From Candidatus Eiseniibacteriota bacterium (GTDB taxonomy: Bacteria > Joyebacterota > Joyebacteria > Joyebacterales > Joyebacteraceae), in NCBI GenBank assembly GCA_030638405.1, contig DAOWER010000089.1, positions 1 to 7,859 of the forward strand: DNA of 7,859 nucleotides. The letters are read 5' to 3'. Within the stretch, counting starts at the first letter, position 1, and every line of letters begins with the position of its first letter. The translations under genes were made by a program, and so were the position numbers. Below, piece by piece: positions 1-5,646 of the stretch. Under the pieces are notes generated by a model, which had not been told where the DNA came from, searched no databases, and saw nothing but the letters and a program-made list of their open reading frames with translations.

Positions 1-504
1 GAAGGCGCGCGAGAGCGGGCGACCCGTCTCCTTCTTCTCGTTGATGCCCGGCGCGTCCGTGGCGCGCAGTGTCACCGTGAGCGAGCGAGCGTAGTCTTCT
101 GTTTCGGCCCCCTCCGGTGTGGGGGAGAAGAGCACGTGCACCACCCGGAGGTCTCTCATGATTGCCGGCTCAGAAACCTCGACGAGCTTCGCGGCATCGA
201 GACCCGGAACGTCGCTGAGTTCGGTCTCGATCCGGCCCGCATCGGGCACCCGCACGAAGACTGATCTGGCCCCGCGGCTCGACCGTTCGGTCGCCTCGAA
301 CCGGAGCGCGATGCTGTCATCCTGTTCCGAGAGGACCTCGACGCTCGGACGGTCCGAGCGGAGCGCCGCGGCCGGCTTCGGGGCAACGGGGGCGCTTGTG
401 GCCCGCGCGTGCGCCGACAGGAGGACCGACGCGCTTATGGCGGCGGCAACGCAGGTCAGAAGAACGACGGCTCGCAGATGTCTCGGCGGAGTGACAACTC
501 TCAC
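1..504 (-). CDS. Secreted protein N-terminus, possibly a gingipain-like (C25) peptidase; runs off the left edge
   Basis: The first 168 codons are present with no stop before the edge. The start is GTG at 504-502, chosen because AAAGGA (512-517) lies 7 bases upstream and the frame then opens directly with a Sec signal peptide: basic residues (R2, R8, R11), a hydrophobic core at about 12-30, and a likely cleavage after A33 or A35 (AHA/ARA). The mature part is predicted to be beta-rich. The stretch EPAIMRDLRVVHVLFSPTPE (112-131), then a hydrophobic strand SLTVTLRAT and NEKKETGRPLSRAF at the edge, resembles the propeptide region before the catalytic domain of secreted C25-type peptidases in FCB-related bacteria. 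That is recognition from memory, and no catalytic Cys/His is in view. Secretion is fairly certain; the peptidase call is about even odds. Its own promoter lies at 562-590, and the gene is separate from the thioesterase upstream. Confidence 0.75.
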   Translation of the reverse strand, partial: MRVVTPPRHLRAVVLLTCVAAAISASVLLSAHARATSAPVAPKPAAALRSDRPSVEVLSEQDDSIALRFEATERSSRGARSVFVRVPDAGRIETELSDVPGLDAAKLVEVSEPAIMRDLRVVHVLFSPTPEGAETEDYARSLTVTLRATDAPGINEKKETGRPLSRAF

Positions 505-554
505 GGTAAGGTCCTTTCGTGGCCGGTGTGCCCAACTGGCTCGCAAGCATACAT
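501..554 (-). CDS. Possible 17-residue leaderless leader peptide overlapping the next start
   Basis: An ATG at 554-552 falls where transcription from the 562-590 promoter should begin, so the message would have almost no 5' leader. The frame reads MYACEPVGHTGHERTLP and stops at TGA 503-501, which overlaps the GTG start of the secreted protein (504-502) in a 4-base GTGA. Such overlap is typical of translational coupling. It may be chance: the peptide resembles nothing I know, and the downstream gene already has its own Shine-Dalgarno. Confidence 0.22.
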   Translation of the reverse strand: MYACEPVGHTGHERTLP

Positions 555-561
555 ACAATCC

Positions 562-590
562 ATTATATCACAATTTCTAGTATTCGTCAA
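562..590 (-). promoter_or_regulatory. Near-consensus sigma70-type promoter for the secreted C25-like gene
   Basis: Read on the minus strand: -35 TTGACG (590-585), a 17-base spacer, then -10 TATAAT (567-562), with TGA just before the -10 making an extended -10. The surrounding 551-584 is AT-rich in an otherwise GC-rich window. Transcription would begin near 554-556, about 50 bases ahead of the GTG start. Confidence 0.8.
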
Positions 591-645
591 CCGGTAGTCA
601 GAGCGGGAGAGCCTGCCGCCGCCGCTCACGCCATTGGGCACGCGA

Positions 646-673
646 GACGGGAGGAACGCTTGTCCCTCCCGCC
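646..673 (-). terminator. Hairpin after the thioesterase operon, possible terminator
   Basis: CGGGAGG (648-654) pairs with CCTCCCG (665-671) around a 10-base loop, and a further G-C pair lies outside one mismatch. It sits about 37-64 bases past the stop of the thioesterase gene and before the next promoter. There is no U-tract, so it may be a pause or Rho-assisted site, or simply a stem. Confidence 0.4.
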
Positions 674-709
674 TGCACCGGGTCTTCTCTGTCATGCCGT
701 CGCCCGCTG

Positions 710-1129
710 CTATGCCCCTTCCTGCACGAGTCCCACCTGGAAGCACCGGGACTCGGCCGTGGCCACCTCGGTCCCGTCCGGTCGAGCCGCCCTCGCGGAA
801 AGCCTGAAGACCTTGCCTCGTTTCTCGACCAGGTTGGCGGTGACATCGATCCTCTCGCCGACGCGCACCGGTTCTCTGAACCGGACGGACAGCTCCGCCG
901 TCAGGGCCAGGTAGCCCATCCTGTTCAGGAGCGTGACCATCGTCTCGTCCAGCACGGTGCTGACCAGCCCGCCGTGAACCACGTCCGAATAGCCCTGGAA
1001 CTTCTCCGGGAAGGTCACCGACGTGCGGACCTCGTCGCCGACGGACTCGAACTTCAACTGGAGTCCGTCGGGGTTGTCCTTGCCGCAGGCGAAGCACATG
1101 CGATCGTCTTCGAACCCCGAGGGTATCAT
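710..1129 (-). CDS. Hotdog-fold thioesterase, PaaI/4HBT family
   Basis: 139 residues, a normal size for a single-hotdog acyl-CoA thioesterase. The start ATG (1129-1127) has GGAG five bases upstream. The N-terminal CFACGKDNPDGLQL (12-25) is a Cys/Asn-Pro-x-Gly-Leu signature common in PaaI-like members. The central helix carries VVHGGLVSTVLDETM (50-64): the HGG (52-54) and the acidic D61-E62 are the usual nucleotide/thioester-binding loop and catalytic acid. A hotdog-type strand follows (LTAELSVRFREPVRVGERI). Members hydrolyse acyl-CoA thioesters as cytoplasmic dimers or tetramers; the acyl chain cannot be read from sequence. It begins 16 bases after the stop of the DUF2007 gene and is probably co-transcribed with it. 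No signal peptide. Confidence 0.9.
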   Translation of the reverse strand: MIPSGFEDDRMCFACGKDNPDGLQLKFESVGDEVRTSVTFPEKFQGYSDVVHGGLVSTVLDETMVTLLNRMGYLALTAELSVRFREPVRVGERIDVTANLVEKRGKVFRLSARAARPDGTEVATAESRCFQVGLVQEGA

Positions 1130-1145
1130 CTCGTCTCCGGGAGGT

Positions 1146-1427
1146 TCACTGGCCGTCCGACGCTTCCGGGTCCTCGAGAGGCGCCGCCGGGTTCTCGATC
1201 ACGGACCTGGCCTCTTCCAGCCGGTCCGCGGGCACCATCACCCTGACCGCCCCCAGCCCGTCGACTGTGACCGCGAAGAGCCTCTGCGCGGCCTCCATCT
1301 TGAGCTCGGCGGGGATGCCCGCCGCCTCGAGCGCTGACCTGATGGTGTGTGCCTCCATCTCACCGTTGGCCGTGAAGACCACCTCGAGCGCCGCATTCTG
1401 CTCCGGCACAGCGGATTCGTGTTCCAT
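1146..1427 (-). CDS. DUF2007-family small protein
   Basis: 93 residues. The start ATG (1427-1425) is chosen for AGGAG a few bases upstream. The frame stays open further upstream to 1865, but that extension runs through a terminator and the preceding gene and is Arg/His-rich out-of-frame sequence. Residues about 14-80 match the DUF2007 pattern: a strand (ALEVVFTAN), a helix (EMEAHTIRSALEAAGIPAEL) in which E-A-x-x-I-R-x-x-L-E-x-A-G-I-P is the family hallmark, then GAVRVMVPADRLEEARSVIE. The family is annotated as a putative signal-transducing or PII-like fold with no defined ligand. The acidic tail (EDPEASDGQ) is probably disordered. First gene of a two-gene operon with the thioesterase. Confidence 0.85.
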   Translation of the reverse strand: MEHESAVPEQNAALEVVFTANGEMEAHTIRSALEAAGIPAELKMEAAQRLFAVTVDGLGAVRVMVPADRLEEARSVIENPAAPLEDPEASDGQ

Positions 1428-1483
1428 GTGACTCCTGACCTGCCGGGGGCGTCCAGCTTCCGACGCTGCCGGTTCTGAACCCC

Positions 1484-1555
1484 GCCGGCCCCGATGCCGC
1501 GAGTGATGCTGTTGGTGATTCCGTGAGTGATGCCGCTTATGATGTTGCGAGTATA
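1484..1555. repeat. Degenerate 12-bp tandem repeat, about six units
   Basis: Units on the plus strand start at 1484, 1496, 1508, 1520, 1532 and 1544. Examples are GCCGCGAGTGAT, GCTGTTGGTGAT, TCCGTGAGTGAT and GCCGCTTATGAT; five of six end in GAT. The array lies in the leader of the DUF2007 operon. On the minus strand one frame reads as a four-residue repeat I-x-x-G (ISGITHGITNSITRGI), but no start codon precedes it and it runs on through the DUF2007 ribosome-binding site, so I do not call a gene. Confidence 0.6.
1550..1555 (-). promoter_or_regulatory. Possible -10 element for the DUF2007-thioesterase operon
   Basis: TATACT on the minus strand, followed downstream by the 12-bp repeats and, about 120 bases on, the DUF2007 start. 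No recognisable -35 is seen 16-18 bases upstream (the sequence there is GC-rich), so this is weak. The rest of 1428-1670 shows no gene and no other signal I can support. Confidence 0.25.
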
Positions 1556-1670
1556 GGAGAGTGCCGCTCCGTCCGCGAGGGAAACCGTGCGCGGCGGGGA
1601 AGGGAAGCCGCTCGCCGGGTACGGGGGAGCACCGGATGAGAGGCCGGCCGCGTGGACGCTTCACAGAACG

Positions 1671-1697
1671 GACGGGCGGGAACCTCTCCCGCCCGTC
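1671..1697 (-). terminator. Strong hairpin terminator after the secreted amidotransferase-like gene
   Basis: A perfect 11-bp stem, GACGGGCGGGA (1671-1681) with TCCCGCCCGTC (1687-1697), around a 5-base loop, starts 30 bases past the stop codon at 1727. On the minus strand the stem is followed by CGTTCTGTG, a poor U-tract. Position and stem strength still favour a terminator that separates this gene from the DUF2007 operon. Confidence 0.65.
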
Positions 1698-1726
1698 GCA
1701 CACAGTACATCGCTCTGTTCCCGCGG

Positions 1727-2593
1727 CTACCTGTCGTACAGCGCCTTGATGTGGCCCCAGGACGCATCCTCGACCGGCGTAGTCCCGACGAACCAGTCGT
1801 AGATCTTCTCGATGATGCCGTCGAACACCTCCGGGGAGGCGCCCGCGAGTTCGATCCCGGACCACACGGTCTTGAAGATGTCCGTCTCGTTGCAGATGAC
1901 CACGCCGTCCTGGGCCGCGTCGATGTAGTAGAAGCCGTACCGGGCCGTCGGCGTCGGGTCGGCGCAGTCGGGGAAGAACGGGTTGCTTATGAACACGTTG
2001 GCCGAATCAAGGGTCGCGCTCTCTCCCTCGAAGATGCCTCCGTCGGAGCCTGAGATGTCGGCCGTGTTCAGTCCCCAGAGCACGTCCTGATAACAGTGGT
2101 CGAGGCCGAGATAGTCGAACGGGAATCCGGTGCACGTTCCCATCGTCGGGTGCGCCCCGTACATGTAGTCCTGCCCCACAATGAGCAGGTTCCCTCCCGA
2201 GTCGAGGTAGTCCGCGAGGATCGTCTCGTCCGCCGGGTCGATGTTCTGGGGAGCGGACCACCAGTTCTCCCCGGTGAGGACGACGACGATGGAATAGTTG
2301 TCGGCCGAGAGGTCCGGAGGGAAGTTGATCGTTCCGCCCGACACCTCGACCGCACACGTCGCGATGGGTGACGCTCCCGCGGCGCTGAAGGCCGCGTAGT
2401 AGATGGGAGTCGGGTCGGAGAAACCGGGGTTGGCGTCCGTGTCCAGGCAGATGAGAACCTCGGCCTCGATTAGCAGGGTCTCGTCGAACTGGAACTCCGG
2501 CCAGTCGGCGTCAGGCCCGCCCAGCCTGGAGTCCGTCGCGAACGCCGGAACAGCCAGTGCCGCAGCAATCACAAACGCTAGCAGTCTCGTCAT
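1727..2593 (-). CDS. Secreted protein with glutamine-amidotransferase-like domain and possible C-terminal sorting tail
   Basis: 288 residues. The start ATG (2593-2591) has GGAGG six bases upstream; a further in-frame ATG at 2704 is rejected because it precedes the promoter and lacks a signal sequence. MTRLLAFVIAAALAVPAFA is a clean Sec signal peptide (cut after A19). The core alternates strands and helices: YSIVVVLTGEN (100-110), then DPADETILADYLDSGGNLLI (119-138) and VGQDY. That helix/Gly-Gly/hydrophobic-strand pattern is seen in ThuA/GATase-like domains of exported proteins. The TVWSGIELAG segment (242-251) and final helix (254-269) fit the same fold. I see no catalytic triad, so it is probably a non-enzymatic or binding domain. 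Six Cys in the mature part suggest disulphides in an exported protein. It ends in TPVEDASWGHIKALYDR (272-288), a short tail I associate with exported proteins of related uncultured phyla. Function unknown. Confidence 0.85.
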   Translation of the reverse strand: MTRLLAFVIAAALAVPAFATDSRLGGPDADWPEFQFDETLLIEAEVLICLDTDANPGFSDPTPIYYAAFSAAGASPIATCAVEVSGGTINFPPDLSADNYSIVVVLTGENWWSAPQNIDPADETILADYLDSGGNLLIVGQDYMYGAHPTMGTCTGFPFDYLGLDHCYQDVLWGLNTADISGSDGGIFEGESATLDSANVFISNPFFPDCADPTPTARYGFYYIDAAQDGVVICNETDIFKTVWSGIELAGASPEVFDGIIEKIYDWFVGTTPVEDASWGHIKALYDR

Positions 2594-2671
2594 GTTCTGC
2601 CTCCAGCTTCGGGACTTGCGCGTCAAGCGACCCGCCGTCTCTCCCGCAGCCACCGCACACCAGAACGTGGG

Positions 2672-2700
2672 AGTATAGCATAGCTTCACGAGGCAGTCAA
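2672..2700 (-). promoter_or_regulatory. Near-consensus sigma70-type promoter for the secreted amidotransferase-like gene
   Basis: Minus strand: -35 TTGACT (2700-2695), a 17-base spacer, -10 TATACT (2677-2672), with TGC directly before the -10 (extended -10). The start point would be near 2665, leaving a leader of about 70 bases before the ATG at 2593. Confidence 0.78.
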
Positions 2701-2715
2701 GCAACGTCGGCTTGA
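2697..2715. repeat. Short inverted repeat touching the minus-strand -35
   Basis: TCAAGC (2697-2702) and GCTTGA (2710-2715) are perfect complements around 7 bases. The left arm overlaps the -35 at 2695-2700. It could be a repressor half-site pair, but a 6-bp repeat can arise by chance. Confidence 0.3.
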
Positions 2716-2726
2716 GAGGCGCACGA

Positions 2727-2755
2727 TCGAGTTGACGGTGGTTCCGTCAACTCGA
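2727..2755. promoter_or_regulatory. Perfect 12-bp inverted repeat in the divergent control region, operator candidate
   Basis: TCGAGTTGACGG (2727-2738) and CCGTCAACTCGA (2744-2755) flank TGGTT. The repeat lies between two divergent genes, so it is not at the end of either and is unlikely to be a terminator. Its right arm overlaps the -35 proposed for the plus-strand gene, and it ends 27 bases from the -35 of the minus-strand promoter, a good place for a regulator acting on one or both. Confidence 0.6.
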
Positions 2756-2780
2756 CAGACGCGCGGACGCATGATAGCAT
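2752..2780 (+). promoter_or_regulatory. Proposed promoter for the GT-C/TPR gene
   Basis: TCGACA (2752-2757, five of six matches to TTGACA), a 17-base spacer, then TAGCAT (2775-2780, four of six), preceded by TGA as an extended -10. Transcription would start near 2787, about 55 bases before the CTG start. It is weaker than the two minus-strand promoters, but the spacing and extended -10 agree with them. Confidence 0.42.
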
Positions 2781-2829
2781 CTGCGCACTTGCCGAGCACG
2801 GGATGCACGGACTGACGCTCACTGTCTTC

Positions 2830-2845
2830 GGGGAGGACACGCCTG
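2830..2845 (+). promoter_or_regulatory. Shine-Dalgarno that fixes a CTG start codon
   Basis: GGGGAGG (2830-2836) lies six bases before CTG (2843-2845). Between the in-frame TGA that opens this frame (about 2814) and the conserved WGDSAE motif there is no ATG, GTG or TTG in frame, so this CTG is the best-supported start for the long gene. Confidence 0.6.
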
Positions 2846-5542
2846 ACCCCCTTCCGATCCAGACGGCTGCGGTTCCCCTGTTTTCTTGCCCTGACGACGT
2901 TCGGGGCGTCGTTCGCGGCGTACGCGACCACGGCGGCGCGCTCGCTCTACTGGGGTGACTCCGCCGAGCTCGTTGCCGTGGCCGCAACACTCGGCGTCGC
3001 ACATCCCCCCGGGTATCCGCTCTATACGCTGCTTGGCGCCGTGGCCGTTCGTCTGCCGTTCGGGACTCCGTTCCTGCGTATGTCGCTCCTGTCGGCCCTG
3101 TTCGCTTCGGGGGCCGCCGCCGCCGCGGCACTGGTCGTGTGGGTGGGGACGGGCCCCTCGGAGTCGAGGTCCGACCCGCGCCTGCTTCAGCGCGTCGCCG
3201 GCTCGCTGCTGGCGGGATTCGTCCTGGCTTTCGGTCCGACCTTCTGGTCGCAGGCGGTCGTGCCGGAGGTCTACTCGCTCTCGGCTTTTCTGGTGCTGTC
3301 CTCCGTCCTTCTGTTCACCATCTGGTCCCGGAACCGCGCGAACCGCGGAACAGAGGCGTCGGCCGGCAGCTCGGGGCTTCCCCGTTGTCTGGTCGGGAAC
3401 GGCCCCATCAGCCTGCTTGGCCTGACCCTCGGCCTGGCGCTGGCGCACCACCTGACCGCCGCGCTGCTCCTGCCGCCGCTCGCGCTGGCGCTCCTCTGGC
3501 GCCGTCCGTCGGTTCGATCGGCCCTGTCGGCCGTGGGGCTCATCATGGTCGGGCTGTCGCTCTACGCCTACCTTCCTCTGCGAGCCGCGCACGACCCTGC
3601 GATCCTCTGGGCGCCGATCAGGACGTTCGGGGAGCTTCTCGAGCACATCACGGGGGCACAGTACGTACCGAGGCTGTTCACGGCGCCCCTGATAGAGGTC
3701 GCGCACAAGATGAGGGTGTTCGCGCAGGGCGTGCCCCGCGAGGTCACGTGGGCCGCGCTGTTTCTGGCGGCGCCCGGGTTCGTCGCGCTCTACCGGAGGA
3801 CACGGATCGTCGCGCTCGTTCTGATCGGCTGGAGCCTTCTCGTCCTCGGGCACGCGGCCGTCTACAAGATCCCCGACATCGGTAACTACTACATCCCGCT
3901 CTACGCGGTGCTCGCCGTTGCGGGTGGATTCGGTCTGGTCGCCGTGACCTCGTGGAAGTGGTGGGGTCGCGCGGCTCCCGTCGCCGGCTGGCTCGCGGTG
4001 GCGGCCGTCGCGGCCGTGACGGTGCCGCACGTGCGAGACAACTGGTCGGAGAACAACCTGAGGCTGTGGAATGACGGGCGGCTCTACGTCGAGCGGATGC
4101 TGAACTCCGTTGCGCCGGGCGGAGTGGTGGTGACGATGACCGACAGGGTTCTCTTCCCGCTGTGGTACGAGCGCCACGTGGAACGAGGCCGCGACGACTT
4201 CGCGGTGATCGGTGTCCGGGAGCACGCCCCGCACCTCGAGCGCTGGTACCCCGGCGTGCGCTTTCCGACGGAGTGGGAGCTCTGTTCTCGCTTCGAGGGC
4301 TCGCCGGTCGGCCCGCCGGCCCACGCTCGCGACTCGGTGCCCGTCGGCAACTACCTTCCGCTCTTCGTCTCGATGAACGCGGGGAGGCGCCCCATCTATG
4401 CGGACCCCGACCTCGGGCGCCGCCTCTTCCTCGATCGCGCCATCCCCCGAGGGATGCTCATCGAGATAGGGACGGGCCCCGCCGGCTCGCCACGGGAGAA
4501 AGCGCGGCTCGAACACGACCGCTTCTGGGAGTCTGTCTTCGACGAGCTGGCGGCGGACACGACGCTCGACGTCCGGACCGCGGAGGTCTACGCGAAGACG
4601 CTCGCGGAGCACGGCATGCTTATGATGGAGAGTGGAGACATCGCCTCGGCGATCGACGCGCTCGAGCGCGCGTGCGCACTGGCGCCGGGTGTCGCGTTGT
4701 GCCACAACGACCTCGGCGTGGCCTACGACAGAAGCGGCCGATTCGATGAGGGCCTCGCTCAGTTCGAAGCCGCCCTCGCGCTCGCACCGGGCCTCGCGGC
4801 TCCTCACCATAACATCGCGAGGTCCGCCGAACGCAGTGGCGACATCGAGCGCGCGAGGTGGGAATTCGAGACGGCCGTCGAGCTGGACCCTCACAACGCT
4901 TCCTACAGGATCGACCTTGCGGCGCTTCTGGAGAGGGCCTCGGAGTTCGAGAGTGCGGAAGCGACGTTCCAGGAGGCCGCGAATCTGTCCGACGGTGACT
5001 GGGGCGTCAGCCTGGCCTACGGTGATTTCCTTTCCAGGAGGAAAAGATACCCTGAGGCCGTGGCGGTGTACCAGCGCGCCGAGGAGCTCAGACCGGACTC
5101 GGTCGGTGCGCTCCGGGGTCTGGGTCGATGCTACTGGGCTCTCGATGACAGGGAGCAGGCGCTCCAGGTGATGAGGCGGCTGGTGGAGCTGCAGCCGCAC
5201 AACCCAGCGGCCAAGTACGACCTCGCGTTGATGCTGTACCGTTCCGGGCGGGGGCGCGACGCGGCCGCCTTGCTCGACGACGTCTTTCGGATACTCCCGA
5301 ACATGTGGCAGGCGAGGGCGCTCAAGGCAGGCATACTGGGCGAGATGGGCCGATACTGGGAGGCGCGCAACCTCTTCGAGAAGGCCGTCGAACTCGGCGC
5401 CTCCGGCGACGTCTTCTGGCAGACGTGGATCGCGATGGAGACCGCCATGGGCGACGAGGGACAGGAAGTCGCGGTTCGGGAACGGGCGCGCACGTCGAGC
5501 CGCTCGCGAGATGATGATGAATCAGAGGCTGTTGCAGAGTGA
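2843..5542 (+). CDS. GT-C glycosyltransferase-like membrane protein (TMEM260/DUF2723 family) with C-terminal TPR domain
   Basis: 899 residues from the CTG start. Starting at the first GTG (2978) would lose the first membrane helix (about 11-31) and the family motif WGDSAE (37-42). Further family motifs are HPPGYPLYTLLG (54-65), WSQAVVPEVY (135-144), YLPLRA (243-248), DIGNYYIPLYA (345-355), and FPLWYE (438-443) at the start of the extracytoplasmic part. About ten hydrophobic segments fill residues 11-393. Acidic residues in the first outside loop (D39, E42) are where GT-C enzymes usually hold the catalytic acid. Residues about 580-852 form eight TPRs with the usual W/L-G-A-P spacing. Human TMEM260 is a protein O-mannosyltransferase; by family, this one probably moves a sugar from a lipid carrier to a protein outside the inner membrane, with TPRs binding the acceptor. 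The sugar and acceptor are unknown. Confidence 0.88.
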   Translation: MTPFRSRRLRFPCFLALTTFGASFAAYATTAARSLYWGDSAELVAVAATLGVAHPPGYPLYTLLGAVAVRLPFGTPFLRMSLLSALFASGAAAAAALVVWVGTGPSESRSDPRLLQRVAGSLLAGFVLAFGPTFWSQAVVPEVYSLSAFLVLSSVLLFTIWSRNRANRGTEASAGSSGLPRCLVGNGPISLLGLTLGLALAHHLTAALLLPPLALALLWRRPSVRSALSAVGLIMVGLSLYAYLPLRAAHDPAILWAPIRTFGELLEHITGAQYVPRLFTAPLIEVAHKMRVFAQGVPREVTWAALFLAAPGFVALYRRTRIVALVLIGWSLLVLGHAAVYKIPDIGNYYIPLYAVLAVAGGFGLVAVTSWKWWGRAAPVAGWLAVAAVAAVTVPHVRDNWSENNLRLWNDGRLYVERMLNSVAPGGVVVTMTDRVLFPLWYERHVERGRDDFAVIGVREHAPHLERWYPGVRFPTEWELCSRFEGSPVGPPAHARDSVPVGNYLPLFVSMNAGRRPIYADPDLGRRLFLDRAIPRGMLIEIGTGPAGSPREKARLEHDRFWESVFDELAADTTLDVRTAEVYAKTLAEHGMLMMESGDIASAIDALERACALAPGVALCHNDLGVAYDRSGRFDEGLAQFEAALALAPGLAAPHHNIARSAERSGDIERARWEFETAVELDPHNASYRIDLAALLERASEFESAEATFQEAANLSDGDWGVSLAYGDFLSRRKRYPEAVAVYQRAEELRPDSVGALRGLGRCYWALDDREQALQVMRRLVELQPHNPAAKYDLALMLYRSGRGRDAAALLDDVFRILPNMWQARALKAGILGEMGRYWEARNLFEKAVELGASGDVFWQTWIAMETAMGDEGQEVAVRERARTSSRSRDDDESEAVAE

Positions 5543-5558
5543 CGGCTTCTCATGTAGT

Positions 5559-5585
5559 ATCACGCGTAGTCACGGCATGCGTGAT
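5559..5585 (+). promoter_or_regulatory. Inverted repeat in the leader of the fusion gene
   Basis: ATCACGC (5559-5565) pairs with GCGTGAT (5579-5585) across 13 bases, 17 bases past the GT-C gene stop and 62 before the next ATG. A weak promoter-like pair (TTGCAG 5532-5537, 17 bases, TAGTAT 5555-5560) ends inside its left arm, so it could be an operator at the start point. No U-tract follows. I looked for a cobalamin or other known riboswitch in 5543-5646 and saw none. Confidence 0.3.
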
Positions 5586-5646
5586 GTGCCGGGGTGTCGG
5601 CGGCCGGTTCCGAGGCAGAACCTGCGGCGTAACGGAAGAGCGGGGC

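Noticed and set aside
1428..1865. Upstream extension of the DUF2007 frame to a 239-residue protein
   Set aside because: It would cross the 1671-1697 hairpin and the end of the preceding gene, is Arg/His-rich, and the internal ATG at 1427 has its own ribosome site.
2594..2704. ATG at 2704 as start of the secreted amidotransferase-like protein
   Set aside because: It lies upstream of the promoter at 2672-2700, and the signal peptide begins exactly at the ATG at 2593 with GGAGG in front.
2803..2958. 52-codon frame from ATG 2803 as a leader gene
   Set aside because: It is out of frame with and overlaps the GT-C gene, has no ribosome site and no recognisable product.
2819..5200. A 793-codon open frame on the minus strand opposite the GT-C/TPR gene
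   Set aside because: It is Arg/Pro/Glu-rich low-complexity sequence with no recognisable domain, and the plus strand carries clear family motifs and TPRs. Long antisense frames are common in GC-rich DNA.
5543..5646. Cobalamin or other riboswitch before the transporter-receptor gene
   Set aside because: The gap is only 104 bases and shows none of the conserved B12-box or other riboswitch core sequences I can recognise.
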